NCBI RefSeq assembly: GCF_004187715.1
Contig: NZ_QZWF01000011.1
Span: 62,001 to 126,000 of the forward strand
Reading direction: 5' to 3'
From: Streptomyces sp. F001
GTDB lineage: Bacteria > Actinomycetota > Actinomycetes > Streptomycetales > Streptomycetaceae
Length of the DNA stretch: 64,000 nucleotides
Shown: in pieces, positions 41,438-50,825 of the stretch
How the letters are laid out: every line of letters starts with the position of its first letter
Position numbering within the stretch: position 1 is the stretch's first letter
Notes under the pieces: generated by a model
Told to the model about the DNA's origin: nothing
What the model saw: the letters and a program-made list of their open reading frames with translations, nothing else
Databases searched by the model: none
Program-made: the position numbers and the translations under genes

Positions 41438-42484
41438 ATGGCGACGACGGACATGCCCGCGGAGATACAGGCGGCCCACGACCGGTGGGAACGTATGTGG
41501 AGCCACCGCGAGCACCTGCTCAAGGTGGCCCGCCGCAGGTCGATGTCCCTGGAGGACGCCGAGGACGCCGTGCACGAGGCGATGCTGCGCGCGGCCGAGC
41601 GCCCCGACCTGGACGACGAGCGGCTGGCCGGCTGGCTGACGACGGTGACGATCCGGCTGTGCGTGGACCGGTACCGGCAGGTCAACCGCGAGGCCGAGGT
41701 GCGCACCAGCCCGATGCTGATCGCCCCCGGCCCGGTGCCGGTCGAGGAGGCGGTGTGCGACCGGGCCGAGGCCAGGTGGCTGGCCGTGCGCAGCAGTGAG
41801 CTGCCCACGCGCCAGGCGGAGGCACTCCGGCTGAAGTCCGAGGACCTGGATGTCGGCCAGGTCGCCGTACGGATGGGCCTGAGCTACCGGACGGTCGAGT
41901 CGCTGCTGGCCCGGGCCCGCCGGACACTGCGCAACTCGCTGGCCGGCACGCTCGGTCTCGCCCTGTTCCTGTGGGGCCGGGGCAGACCGCGCGGGGCCTC
42001 GCACGCGCAGGCCGTGGCCGTGGCCGGGACGGCGGCGACACTGGCGGTGGCGGGGTTCGTCCTGCCGTACGCCCACGACTGGGACGGGCAGGGCACGGCG
42101 CCGCGGCCCTCCGTCTCCCCGGTCCCGGAGGCGTGGCAGCGGGCGGACAGCGAGGGCGGGGAGACGTCCCCGGACGCGCGTGAAGTGCCGACCGCATCAA
42201 GGACCGGCGCCCCTGAGGCAAGGCGGACCCCCGGCGACCGGCCGCTGCTGCCGCTGTCCGTGCCGTCCCTGCCGGAGGTCCCCCTCTCCTCGGGGCCGGC
42301 ACTGCCGGCTCCCGACGTGCCCGCGGTGCCTGAGGTGCCCGCGGTGCCTGAGGTGCCCGCAGTGCCCGACGTACCCGAGCTGCCAGGCATCTCGGCGGCC
42401 CCGGACGTGCCGGATCTTCCAGAGGTGCCGGACCACCCCGCGGCTTCCGACACGCTCGAAGCACCCGTGAGCCCCCTGCCGTAA
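41438..42484 (+). CDS. ECF-type sigma factor fused to a membrane helix and proline-rich extracytoplasmic tail
   Basis: A 348-residue sigma factor. Region 2 spans about residues 15-85 (SLEDAEDAVHEAMLRAAERP, GWLTTVTIRLCVDRYRQVNR). Region 4 spans about 115-165 (LPTRQAEALRLKSEDLDVGQ, MGLSYRTVESLLARARRTLR). A hydrophobic helix follows (AVAVAGTAATLAVAGFVLPY) and then about 140 residues rich in Pro, Ser and acidic residues with PAVPEV repeats. The helix would anchor the protein with the tail outside, so release by proteolysis or an internal anti-sigma function is plausible. It lies 121 bases before the mce operon on the same strand and may control it. Confidence 0.85.
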   Translation: MATTDMPAEIQAAHDRWERMWSHREHLLKVARRRSMSLEDAEDAVHEAMLRAAERPDLDDERLAGWLTTVTIRLCVDRYRQVNREAEVRTSPMLIAPGPVPVEEAVCDRAEARWLAVRSSELPTRQAEALRLKSEDLDVGQVAVRMGLSYRTVESLLARARRTLRNSLAGTLGLALFLWGRGRPRGASHAQAVAVAGTAATLAVAGFVLPYAHDWDGQGTAPRPSVSPVPEAWQRADSEGGETSPDAREVPTASRTGAPEARRTPGDRPLLPLSVPSLPEVPLSSGPALPAPDVPAVPEVPAVPEVPAVPDVPELPGISAAPDVPDLPEVPDHPAASDTLEAPVSPLP

Positions 42485-42605
42485 CCCCCTCTCAAACCCG
42501 TCCGCAAAAAAAATCGCCTCCGCCGCGACGGACGCCCCGCCCCTCCCCGTAGAGCAGATGTCGGAGCTGCTCCACGGGTGACTTCACGGGCGAAGGGTGG
42601 ACCGG

Positions 42606-43520
42606 ATGGGTGTCGAGATCTGTGTGGAAGGGCTGACCAAGTCCTTCGGTCACCAGGTCATCTGGCAGGACGTCTCGCTGACCCTGCCCGCCGGGGAGGT
42701 CTCGGTCATGCTCGGCCCGTCGGGCACGGGCAAGTCGGTGTTCCTCAAGACGCTCGTCGGACTGCTCAGGCCGGACCGCGGCTCGGTCCTGGTGGCCGGC
42801 CGGGACATCACCAAGCTCCGTGAGCACGAGCTGTACGAGGTGCGGAAGCTGTTCGGCGTGCTGTTCCAGGACGGCGCGCTGTTCGGCTCGATGAACCTGT
42901 ACGACAACATCGCCTTTCCGCTGCGCGAGCACACCCGCAAGCCGGAGAGCGAGATCCGGCGGATCGTCCTCGAGAAGATGGACATGGTCGGTCTGATCGG
43001 GGCCGAGGAGAAGCTGCCCGGAGAGATCTCCGGCGGTATGCGCAAACGTGCCGGGCTGGCGCGGGCGCTGGTCCTCGACCCGGAGATCATCCTGTTCGAC
43101 GAGCCGGACTCGGGGCTCGATCCGGTGCGCGTCGCGTATCTCAACCAGCTGATCGTCGACCTCAACGCCCAGATCGACGCAACCTTCCTGATCGTCACCC
43201 ATGACATCGCCTCGGCCCGCCAGGTCCCGGACAACATCGGGCTGCTGTTCCGCCGCGAGCTGGTGATGTTCGGACCCCGCGACCAACTGCTGACCAGCGA
43301 CGAACCCGTCGTACGGCAGTTCCTGAACGGCCGGATGCAGGGGCCCATCGGTATGGCGGAGGAGAAGGACGCCGCCCAGGTCGAGCAGGAACTGGCCCAG
43401 ATCGGCGAGACCACCGACCCCGAGCACCTCACTCCCCGACTGCTGCCCAGCCCCGGCATCTCCCGGCCACCCCGCTGGCAGGCCATCGCCAAGCGGGAGG
43501 AGAAGGTGGCACGCGCATGA
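42606..43520 (+). CDS. Mce transporter ATP-binding protein (MlaF/MceG-like)
   Basis: A 304-residue ABC ATPase of the lipid-transport (Mce/Mla) type, energising import of lipids or sterols. Walker A is GPSGTGKSVFLKTL, the signature is EISGGMRKRAGLARAL, Walker B is IILFDEPDSGLDP and the switch is IVTHD. The C-terminal extension of about 50 residues is typical of MceG-type ATPases. Start ATG 42606 (GTG three codons upstream is possible). First gene of a nine-gene core followed by two accessory genes; the stop overlaps the first permease (ATGA). Confidence 0.93.
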   Translation: MGVEICVEGLTKSFGHQVIWQDVSLTLPAGEVSVMLGPSGTGKSVFLKTLVGLLRPDRGSVLVAGRDITKLREHELYEVRKLFGVLFQDGALFGSMNLYDNIAFPLREHTRKPESEIRRIVLEKMDMVGLIGAEEKLPGEISGGMRKRAGLARALVLDPEIILFDEPDSGLDPVRVAYLNQLIVDLNAQIDATFLIVTHDIASARQVPDNIGLLFRRELVMFGPRDQLLTSDEPVVRQFLNGRMQGPIGMAEEKDAAQVEQELAQIGETTDPEHLTPRLLPSPGISRPPRWQAIAKREEKVARA

Positions 43521-44287
43521 GCCTCAACCCCGTCGGCGCGCTGCGCCACTCCGGCAGCCTCTTCGCGATGGCCCTGGACGTCGTGCGGACCGTCCCCAAG
43601 CGGCCGTTCCAGGTGCGGGAGTTCATCCAGCAGGCCTGGTTCATCGCCAGCGTCACGATCCTGCCGACCGCCCTGGTCTCCATCCCCTTCGGTGCGGTCA
43701 TCGCCCTGCAGATCGGCAGCCTGACCCGGCAGTTGGGCGCGCAGTCGTTCTCGGGTGCGGCCTCCGTCCTCGCGGTGCTGCGCGAGGCCTCGCCGATCGT
43801 CACGGCGCTGCTGATCGCGGGCGCCGGCGGGACGGCGATCTGCGCGGACCTCGGGGCGCGGAAGATCCGCGAGGAGATCGACGCGATGCAGGTGCTGGGC
43901 ATCGACCCCATCCACCGGCTGGTCGTGCCGCGGGTGCTGGCCTCGATGCTGGTGGCGGTGCTGCTCAACGGCCTGGTGTCGGTGGTCGGGGTGGCGGGCG
44001 GCTACTTCTTCAACGTCGTCCTGCAGGACGGCACTCCGGGCGCGTATCTGGCCTCCTTCACCACCCTCGCCCAGCTGTCCGACCTGTGGGCGGCCGAGAT
44101 CAAGGCACTCGTCTTCGGCGCGATCGCGGCGATCGTCGCCTCGTACAAGGGACTCACCGCGAAGGGCGGCCCGAAGGGCGTGGGCGACGCGGTGAACCAG
44201 TCGGTGGTGATCACCTTCATGTTGCTGTTCGTGACGAACTTCGTGATGACCGCGGTGTACTTCCAGGTCGTTCCGCAGAGGGGCTAG
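43517..44287 (+). CDS. Mce/MlaE-family permease, first subunit (YrbE1A-like)
   Basis: A 256-residue integral membrane permease of the MlaE family. It has the conserved SIPFGAVIALQIGSLTRQLG, EASPIVTALLIAGAGGTAIC and ARKIREEIDAMQVLGIDPIH segments, the last being the coupling region that contacts the ATPase. About five membrane helices are predicted. It is coupled by ATGA to the ATPase gene and pairs with the next gene as a heterodimer. Confidence 0.93.
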   Translation: MSLNPVGALRHSGSLFAMALDVVRTVPKRPFQVREFIQQAWFIASVTILPTALVSIPFGAVIALQIGSLTRQLGAQSFSGAASVLAVLREASPIVTALLIAGAGGTAICADLGARKIREEIDAMQVLGIDPIHRLVVPRVLASMLVAVLLNGLVSVVGVAGGYFFNVVLQDGTPGAYLASFTTLAQLSDLWAAEIKALVFGAIAAIVASYKGLTAKGGPKGVGDAVNQSVVITFMLLFVTNFVMTAVYFQVVPQRG

Positions 44288-44290
44288 CCG

Positions 44291-45106
44291 ATGAGACTTC
44301 TCGACCGCCCCCTGAAGTCCCTCGAGGACCTGGGCGCTCAACTCTCCTTCTACGGCCGCTCGCTCGCCTGGACGGGCCGGACCCTGCGCCGCTACAAGAA
44401 GGAGATCCTGCGGCTGCTCGCCGAGGTCAGCTTCGGCCGGGGCGCGCTCGCCGTGGTGGGCGGCACGGTCGGCGTGATCGCCTTCCTGTCGTTCTTCACC
44501 GGCACCGAGGTGGGACTGCAGGGGTACGCCGCGCTCAACCAGCTCGGCACCTCCAACTTCGTGGCGTTCCTGTCGGCGTACTTCAACACCCGGGAGATCG
44601 CCCCGCTGGTGGCCGGGCTCGCGCTGTCCGCGACGGTCGGCGCCGGGTTCACCGCGCAGCTCGGCGCGATGCGGATCAGCGAGGAGACCGACGCCCTGGA
44701 GGTCATGGGCGTGCCGTCGCTGCCGTTCCTGGTGACCACCCGGATGATCGCCGGGTTCGTCGCCGTGATCCCGCTGTACGTGGTCGGGCTGCTGTCCTCG
44801 TACCTCGCCGCCCGCACCATCACCACCGGCTACTACGGGCAGTCGGCGGGCACCTACGACCACTACTTCCAGCAGTACCTGCCCCCGGTCGACGTGCTCT
44901 GGTCCTTCGGCAAGGTACTGGTGTTCGCCGTCGTGATCATCCTTGTGCACTGCTTCTACGGCTACTACGCGAGCGGCGGCCCGGCGGGCGTCGGCGTCGC
45001 GGTCGGACAGGCCGTGCGGACCTCGATCGTGGCGATCAACGTCCTGGACTTCTTCCTGAGCCTCGCGATCTGGGGCGCCAACACGACCGTACGGATAGCG
45101 GGGTGA
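44291..45106 (+). CDS. Mce/MlaE-family permease, second subunit (YrbE1B-like)
   Basis: A 271-residue second MlaE-type permease. Segments matching the family are REIAPLVAGLALSATVGAGF, AMRISEETDALEVMGVPSLP (coupling helix) and a C-terminal GVAVGQAVRTSIVAINVLDF. It starts three bases after the first permease ends. The stop overlaps the GTG of mceA. Confidence 0.93.
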   Translation: MRLLDRPLKSLEDLGAQLSFYGRSLAWTGRTLRRYKKEILRLLAEVSFGRGALAVVGGTVGVIAFLSFFTGTEVGLQGYAALNQLGTSNFVAFLSAYFNTREIAPLVAGLALSATVGAGFTAQLGAMRISEETDALEVMGVPSLPFLVTTRMIAGFVAVIPLYVVGLLSSYLAARTITTGYYGQSAGTYDHYFQQYLPPVDVLWSFGKVLVFAVVIILVHCFYGYYASGGPAGVGVAVGQAVRTSIVAINVLDFFLSLAIWGANTTVRIAG

Positions 45107-46347
45107 GCGCGGTGAGCCGAGTGAGAGTGATGAGACTGCGGGTGTACGGGCTGGTGTTCCTCGCCGTGCTGGCCCTGCTGCTGTCCCTGTCCGTCGCCGT
45201 CTACCGGCAGGCGTTCACGCCGGTCGTGCGGATCACGCTGGAGGCGGACAGCCTGGGCAACCAGCTCGACCGGCGTGCCGACGTCAAGCTGCGCGGGCTG
45301 CTGGTCGGCGAGGTGCGTGAGGTGCGCGCGGACGGGACGAAGGCGACCCTCGACATCGCGCTCAAGCCGGAGCACGTCGCGTACATCCCCGCCGATGTGC
45401 ACGCCCGGCTGCTGCCCAAGACGCTGTTCGGCGAGAAGTACGTCGACCTGGTCGTGCCCGCCGGCTCGTCCGCCCGGGCGATCCGCGCCGGGGACGTCAT
45501 CACTCAGGACCGCACCCGCGTCGGCATCGAGCTCCAGCAGCTGATGAACGACCTGCTGCCGCTGCTGCGGACCGTGAAGCCGGGCGAACTCAACGCCACA
45601 CTCTCCGCGTTCGCCACGGCCCTCGAAGGGCGCGGCGACCGGATCGGCGACAACCTCACGCGCGTGGAGGCCTATCTGCGCAAGCTCAATCCGCATCTGC
45701 CGTCCCTGAAGGAGGACATCGCGCGGTTCGCGGACGTCGCCGAGGTGTACGGCGACGCGGCGCCCGACCTGATGAAGATCCTCCGCAACACGGTCACGAC
45801 CAGCCGCACTCTGGTGGAGAAGAAGGAACAGTTGGCCGCAGCGCTCACCTCGACCACGACCACCGCCCGCACGGCGGACGACTTCCTCGCCACGAACGGC
45901 GACCGGCTGATCACCCTGGGCCGGGTCTCCCGGCCCACGCTGGAGCTGTTCGCCCGCTACTCACCCGAGTACCCCTGCCTCCTGGACGGCCTGGTCCGGC
46001 AGGAGGAGGCCTCCGAGGAGGCGTTCCGAGGCGGGAAGATGCGCATCACGCTCGAAGTGGTGCGGCAGCAAGGGGCGTACGAACCCGGTGAGGAGCCCCG
46101 CTACGGCGAACGGTCGGGGCCCAACTGCCGCGACATGCCCCACCCTCCGGTGCCCGGGCCCAAGCCCCACCTCAACGACGGTACGGCCGCGGCGAGTTCG
46201 TCCGGGGTGTCCGGTACCCGGGCCGAGCAGCGCGCCGTCGGCTCGCTCGTGGCACCCGTGCTCGGCGTGCCCGCCGACGAGGTGCCGCCGGTCGCGACGC
46301 TGCTGTTCGGGCCGATGGCACGCGGGACGGCGGTGAGCGTCGCATGA
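45103..46347 (+). CDS. MceA-family substrate-binding protein
   Basis: A 414-residue MCE protein. A membrane anchor (LVFLAVLALLLSLSVAVYRQ) precedes the MCE domain (NQLDRRADVKLRGLLVGEVR), which ends with the KTLFGEKYVDLVVP motif. A long helical region and a disordered C-terminus follow. MCE subunits assemble as a hexameric tunnel for hydrophobic substrates between membrane and envelope. GTG 45103 overlaps the previous stop; GTG 45112 is a possible alternative. Confidence 0.9.
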   Translation: MSAVSRVRVMRLRVYGLVFLAVLALLLSLSVAVYRQAFTPVVRITLEADSLGNQLDRRADVKLRGLLVGEVREVRADGTKATLDIALKPEHVAYIPADVHARLLPKTLFGEKYVDLVVPAGSSARAIRAGDVITQDRTRVGIELQQLMNDLLPLLRTVKPGELNATLSAFATALEGRGDRIGDNLTRVEAYLRKLNPHLPSLKEDIARFADVAEVYGDAAPDLMKILRNTVTTSRTLVEKKEQLAAALTSTTTTARTADDFLATNGDRLITLGRVSRPTLELFARYSPEYPCLLDGLVRQEEASEEAFRGGKMRITLEVVRQQGAYEPGEEPRYGERSGPNCRDMPHPPVPGPKPHLNDGTAAASSSGVSGTRAEQRAVGSLVAPVLGVPADEVPPVATLLFGPMARGTAVSVA

Positions 46348-47387
46348 GCAGCAGCACGACGAAGGCGCGCCGGACCGCCGGACCGCTGATCAGGTTCAGC
46401 CTCTTCGCGCTGGTGACGATCCTGGCGACGGCCCTGCTGGCCGCCACCATCGGCAACCTCTCCTTCACGCCCAAGGACACGTACCGCGCGGTGTTCAGCG
46501 ACGTCACCGGCCTGGAGGAGGGCGACGACATCCGGGTGGCCGGGGTGCGGGTCGGTGAGGTCGAGGGCATCCGGATCAAGGACCGGACCCGGGCGGAGGT
46601 CACCTTCACGGTGACCGAGAAGCGCCCGCTGCTGACCGGCACCGGCGCGGTCATCCGCTACCGGAACCTCGTCGGGCAGCGGTACGTCGCGCTGACGGAG
46701 GGTGCGGGCGACGGCACCCGGCTGCGGCCCGGCGCCACGATCCCGCTGTCGCGGACGCAGCCCGCGCTGGATCTGAACGCGCTGCTGAACGGCTTCAAGC
46801 CGCTGTTCGCCGCGCTCAGCCCCCAGGACGTCAACCAGCTCGCCACCGAGATCATCAAAACGCTGCAGGGCGAGGGCGGCACGGTCAACAGCCTGCTCGC
46901 GCACACGGCGTCGCTCACCACCACACTCGCCGGCCGCGACCAGCTGATCGGTTCCGTGATCGACAACCTCAACACCGTGCTGGAGACGCTCGACAAGCGC
47001 GGCGCCCGCTTCTCCGGGCTGCTCAAACAGTTGCGCCGGGTGATCTCGGGGCTGTCCGCCGACCGCAAGCCCATCGGGAAGTCGCTGGTGAGCATCGGCG
47101 ACCTGACGGAGGCGACGTCGGGGCTCCTCGCGGACGCCCGCCCGCCGCTCAAGGACGACATCGCCGAGCTGACCGAGCTCACCGGAACGCTGAACAGGAA
47201 CGAGAAGACCGTGGAGGGCGTGCTGAAGCGGCTGCCGAACAAGCTGGGCGAGCTGACCGGGACGGCGTCCTACGGCTCGTGGTTCAACTTCTACCTCTGC
47301 GACTTCGACGGCCGGATCGTGCTGCCGAAGACACGTGAGGTGCTCACTCCGGAGCTGCATGTGGCGAGGGCGAGGTGCGCCGGATGA
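46344..47387 (+). CDS. MceB-family substrate-binding protein
   Basis: A 347-residue MCE protein: N-terminal membrane anchor (LFALVTILATALLAATIGNL), MCE domain (GLEEGDDIRVAGVRVGEVEG, YRNLVGQRYVALTEG), helical tunnel-forming region, and a C-terminal domain with GSWFNFYLCDFDGRIVLP. Both ends overlap neighbours through ATGA, so translation is coupled across the operon. Confidence 0.92.
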   Translation: MSSSTTKARRTAGPLIRFSLFALVTILATALLAATIGNLSFTPKDTYRAVFSDVTGLEEGDDIRVAGVRVGEVEGIRIKDRTRAEVTFTVTEKRPLLTGTGAVIRYRNLVGQRYVALTEGAGDGTRLRPGATIPLSRTQPALDLNALLNGFKPLFAALSPQDVNQLATEIIKTLQGEGGTVNSLLAHTASLTTTLAGRDQLIGSVIDNLNTVLETLDKRGARFSGLLKQLRRVISGLSADRKPIGKSLVSIGDLTEATSGLLADARPPLKDDIAELTELTGTLNRNEKTVEGVLKRLPNKLGELTGTASYGSWFNFYLCDFDGRIVLPKTREVLTPELHVARARCAG

Positions 47388-48457
47388 CCGTCCTCCTGCG
47401 CAGGAAACAAAGGCCCCAGCCGCTGGTCAAGGTGCGCATCGACCCGCCGCGGCTGCCGCGCATCCGGCTTCCGCACCTGCCTCCCTTCCGAGAGCGCAAC
47501 CCCGTGACGATCGGCGCCGTCGGTCTGACCACTCTCGCGCTGCTCACCGTGGCGGCGTTCAACGCCGACTCCCTTCCGGTGATCGGCGGCGGCGAGACAT
47601 ACAGCGCGGCGTTCGCGGAGGCGGGCGGTCTCAAGCCCGGCGACGAGGTACGGATCGCCGGCGTCAAGGTCGGCAAGGTCGAGGAGGTCGACCTGGACGG
47701 CGACCATGTCAAGGTCACCTTCAAGGTCAAGGGCGACCCGGACTTCGGCACCGCGACCGGGGCCTCGATCCGGGTGCAGACCATCCTCGGCGCCAAGTAC
47801 CTCGCGCTGCACCCCAAGGGGCCGGGTCAGCTGGAGCCCGGCAGTGAGATCCCGCTGACGCGGACCGTCCCGGCGTACGACGTGGTGCAGGCGTTCAGCG
47901 ATCTGACCACCACGACCGAGGAGGTCGACACCGACCGGCTGGCGACGGCCCTGGACACCATCTCCACCACGTTCCAGGACTCGCCCGCCGAAGTGCGGGC
48001 GTCCATCAAGGGCCTGTCGAAGATCTCCCGGACGGTCGCCTCGCGCGACAAGGCGCTGCGCGAGCTCCTCGACCACGCCAACGGGGTCACCGGCGTACTG
48101 GCCGAACGCTCCGATGACTTCACCGCCCTGGTCGACGACGGCGACAAGCTGTTCAAGGAGATCAGCAAGCGGCGCAAGGCCATCAGCAAGCTGCTGAAGT
48201 CCTCCGCCGCGCTCGGCGTCGAGCTCTCCGGCCTGGTCGAGGACAACGACAAGGAGATCGGGCCCGCGCTCAAGGGCCTGAACCGGGTGGTCGAGATGCT
48301 CGAACGCAACCAGTCGAGCCTGGACCGCAGCGTCCAGCTGCTCGCGCCCTACGTCCGGGTCTTCACCAACACCCTCGGCAACGGCCGCTGGTTCGACTCC
48401 TACGTCCAGAACCTGGTCGCCGCCCCGGTGGTGCCGCGCACGGGAGGCTCGCGATGA
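47384..48457 (+). CDS. MceC-family substrate-binding protein
   Basis: A 357-residue MCE protein with a basic cytosolic N-terminus rich in Arg and Pro, a membrane helix (TIGAVGLTTLALLTVAAFNA), an MCE domain (GGLKPGDEVRIAGVKVGKVE, QTILGAKYLALHPKG) and the helical domain ending GNGRWFDSYVQNLV. It overlaps mceB and mceD by ATGA. Confidence 0.92.
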   Translation: MTVLLRRKQRPQPLVKVRIDPPRLPRIRLPHLPPFRERNPVTIGAVGLTTLALLTVAAFNADSLPVIGGGETYSAAFAEAGGLKPGDEVRIAGVKVGKVEEVDLDGDHVKVTFKVKGDPDFGTATGASIRVQTILGAKYLALHPKGPGQLEPGSEIPLTRTVPAYDVVQAFSDLTTTTEEVDTDRLATALDTISTTFQDSPAEVRASIKGLSKISRTVASRDKALRELLDHANGVTGVLAERSDDFTALVDDGDKLFKEISKRRKAISKLLKSSAALGVELSGLVEDNDKEIGPALKGLNRVVEMLERNQSSLDRSVQLLAPYVRVFTNTLGNGRWFDSYVQNLVAAPVVPRTGGSR

Positions 48458-49569
48458 GGAAACGTCTGGCGCTGCTGCTCACCCTGGCCCTGGTCGCCGG
48501 GCTCGCCTTCGTGCTGTGGCCCCGCTCCGAGAAGGTGCAGGTCACCGCCTACTTCCCGCGCACCGTCGGTATCTACCCCGGCTCGGACGTCCGCGTCCTC
48601 GGGGTCCGGATCGGCGAGGTCCGGAAGATCACGCCGGAGGGCGGCCGGGTGCGGGTGGAGCTGGAGTACGACGAGGGGCGCAGGGTGCCGGCCGACGCGC
48701 AGGCCGCGATCATCAACTCCTCGGTGGTCAGCGACCGTTACGTGCAACTGCTGCCCGTGTACCGGAGTGGTCCGGTGCTGCGGGACGGCGCCGTCATCCC
48801 CGAGTCGCGTACGGCCGTACCGGTCGAGCTGGACCGGATCTTCGACAGCCTGCACACCACGGCCGAGGCGCTCGGTCCCGACGGCGCCAACAAGGAGGGC
48901 TCCCTGTCGCGGCTGCTCGGGGTGAGCGCGGACAACCTTCAGGGCCAGGGCGGGAACATCCACCAGACGGTGAAGGACCTCTCGGAGGCGGTCACCACGC
49001 TGTCCGACGGGCGCGGGGACCTGTTCGGCACCGTGCGGAACCTGCAGGTGTTCACGGCGGCGCTGGCGGCCGACGACAAGAGCGTGCGGTCGTTCAACAC
49101 CAGCCTCGCCAAGGTGGCGGAACAGCTCGCCGGGGAGCGCAAGGACCTCGCGGCGGCGCTGCGCAACCTCGGCACGGCACTCGGCGACGTGTCCGCGTTC
49201 GTGAAGAAGAACAAGAAATCGCTGACCTCGAACGTAAAGGGCCTCAGCAAGGTGACGAAGGTGCTCGTCACCCAACGCGCCGCGCTGGAGGAGCTGTTGG
49301 AGGTCGCCCCGACGGGTCTGTCGAACCTGCAGAACGCCTACAACGCCTCCTCCGGCACCCTCGACACCCGCAACAACGCCCAGCACCCGCAGGATCCGGC
49401 CGCCCTGCTGTGCTCCGTGCTGCGGACGACCGGCGACGAGGGCGGCGCGAACCCCGACTGCGCGGAGCTGCAGAAGCTCTTCGACTCGCTGCCCGAGGTG
49501 CCGAGCGAGCCCGCGGTGTCGGGCACGGTCGACCGGACCCTCGGCGGAATCCTGGAGGGCGAGGCATGA
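48454..49569 (+). CDS. MceD-family substrate-binding protein
   Basis: A 371-residue MCE protein: membrane anchor (LALLLTLALVAGLAFVLWPR), MCE domain (VGIYPGSDVRVLGVRIGEVR, NSSVVSDRYVQLLPVY) and a long helical segment. Near the C-terminus lie two Cys residues (LLCSVLRTT, NPDCAELQ), which could form a disulfide outside the membrane. Coupled on both sides by ATGA overlaps. Confidence 0.92.
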   Translation: MRKRLALLLTLALVAGLAFVLWPRSEKVQVTAYFPRTVGIYPGSDVRVLGVRIGEVRKITPEGGRVRVELEYDEGRRVPADAQAAIINSSVVSDRYVQLLPVYRSGPVLRDGAVIPESRTAVPVELDRIFDSLHTTAEALGPDGANKEGSLSRLLGVSADNLQGQGGNIHQTVKDLSEAVTTLSDGRGDLFGTVRNLQVFTAALAADDKSVRSFNTSLAKVAEQLAGERKDLAAALRNLGTALGDVSAFVKKNKKSLTSNVKGLSKVTKVLVTQRAALEELLEVAPTGLSNLQNAYNASSGTLDTRNNAQHPQDPAALLCSVLRTTGDEGGANPDCAELQKLFDSLPEVPSEPAVSGTVDRTLGGILEGEA

Positions 49570-50825
49570 GCGGGCTGCGCAGATGTGCGTGGGTGGCGGT
49601 CGGTTCGCTGCTGCTGTCCGGCTGTGAGTTCAACGGCTGGTACGACGTCGAGCTGCCCGGCGGGGCGGCCTCGGACGGACGCGCGTACCGCGTCACCGTC
49701 GAGTTCCGCGACGTCCTCGACCTGGTGCCGCAGTCGGCCGTCAAAGTCGACAACGTGACCGTCGGCGCCGTCGAGAAGGTGGAGCTGGAGGGCTGGCATG
49801 CGCGCGTACGGCTGCGGGTCGCCGACTCGGTGAAACTGCCCGGCAACGCGGTCGCCGAGCTGAGGCAGACCAGCATGCTCGGCGAGAAGTACGTGGCGCT
49901 GTCGGCCCCGCCCGGCACCGCCCCCGTGGGCCGGCTCCGCGACGGCGACCGCATCCCGCTCAGCCGCAGCGGCCGCAACCCGGAGATCGAGGAGGTGCTG
50001 TCGGCCCTGTCCGCACTGCTCAACGGCGGCGGGGTGGCCCAGCTCAAGACGATCACCGTGGAGCTGAACAAGGCCCTGGAGGGCCGCGAGAACCGGGTCA
50101 GGTCCCTGCTCAAGGAGCTGGACACGTTCCTCGGCGGCCTGGACGACCAACGGGGGGACATCGTCCGCGCGCTCAAGGCCGTCGACCGGCTCGCCAAGCG
50201 GCTCGGGAAGGAGAAGAAGACGATCGCCAAGGCCGTCGAGACGATGCCGCCCGCGCTCAAGGTGCTCGCGGACCAGCGGCGCGACCTGACCAGGATGCTT
50301 ACCGCTCTGTCGAAGCTGGGCAAGACGGGCACGAAGGTGGTCAACGCATCCCGGGACGACACGGTCGCCAACCTGAAGCAGCTGCGGCCGATCCTGCAAC
50401 AGCTGAACAAGGCGGGTGACGACCTGCCCAACTCCCTCGAACTGCTCACCACTTACCCCTTCCCGCGCAACGCGGTCGACGCCATCAAGGGCGACTACGT
50501 CAACCTCAGCATCACCGCGGACCTCGATCTGGCGGGCCTCTACGGCAACCTCACGGAGGAGCCGGATGACAAGGGCGACACCCCCAGCGCACCGGACCTT
50601 CCAGATACTCCGGACCTTCCCGACGTCCCCGATCTCCCCGACCTGCCGAGCCTGCCCACGCCCTCACCCGGCCTGCCCGACGCGCCCGCCACCCCCTCCG
50701 CACCGTCCGGCGGTGACCTGCTGTGCCCGCCGGTGTGCACCGCCGGATACGGCACCCACCAGGGTCTGCCCCCGGGGATCGACCTCGAGCTCGCGGAGCT
50801 GATGCTGAAGGGGATACAGCCGTGA
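49566..50825 (+). CDS. MceE-family lipoprotein
   Basis: A 419-residue MCE lipoprotein. The lipobox is LLLSGC, with Cys about residue 20 as lipidation site, in line with MceE being the lipoprotein subunit of Mce systems. The MCE domain contains VPQSAVKVDNVTVGAVEKVE and TSMLGEKYVALSAP. After the helical region comes a disordered, repeat-like stretch of the form PDLPDTPDLPDVPDLPD and then a short CPPVCTAGYGTH motif. The stretch resembles the proline repeats of the upstream sigma factor tail. Confidence 0.92.
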   Translation: MSGLRRCAWVAVGSLLLSGCEFNGWYDVELPGGAASDGRAYRVTVEFRDVLDLVPQSAVKVDNVTVGAVEKVELEGWHARVRLRVADSVKLPGNAVAELRQTSMLGEKYVALSAPPGTAPVGRLRDGDRIPLSRSGRNPEIEEVLSALSALLNGGGVAQLKTITVELNKALEGRENRVRSLLKELDTFLGGLDDQRGDIVRALKAVDRLAKRLGKEKKTIAKAVETMPPALKVLADQRRDLTRMLTALSKLGKTGTKVVNASRDDTVANLKQLRPILQQLNKAGDDLPNSLELLTTYPFPRNAVDAIKGDYVNLSITADLDLAGLYGNLTEEPDDKGDTPSAPDLPDTPDLPDVPDLPDLPSLPTPSPGLPDAPATPSAPSGGDLLCPPVCTAGYGTHQGLPPGIDLELAELMLKGIQP

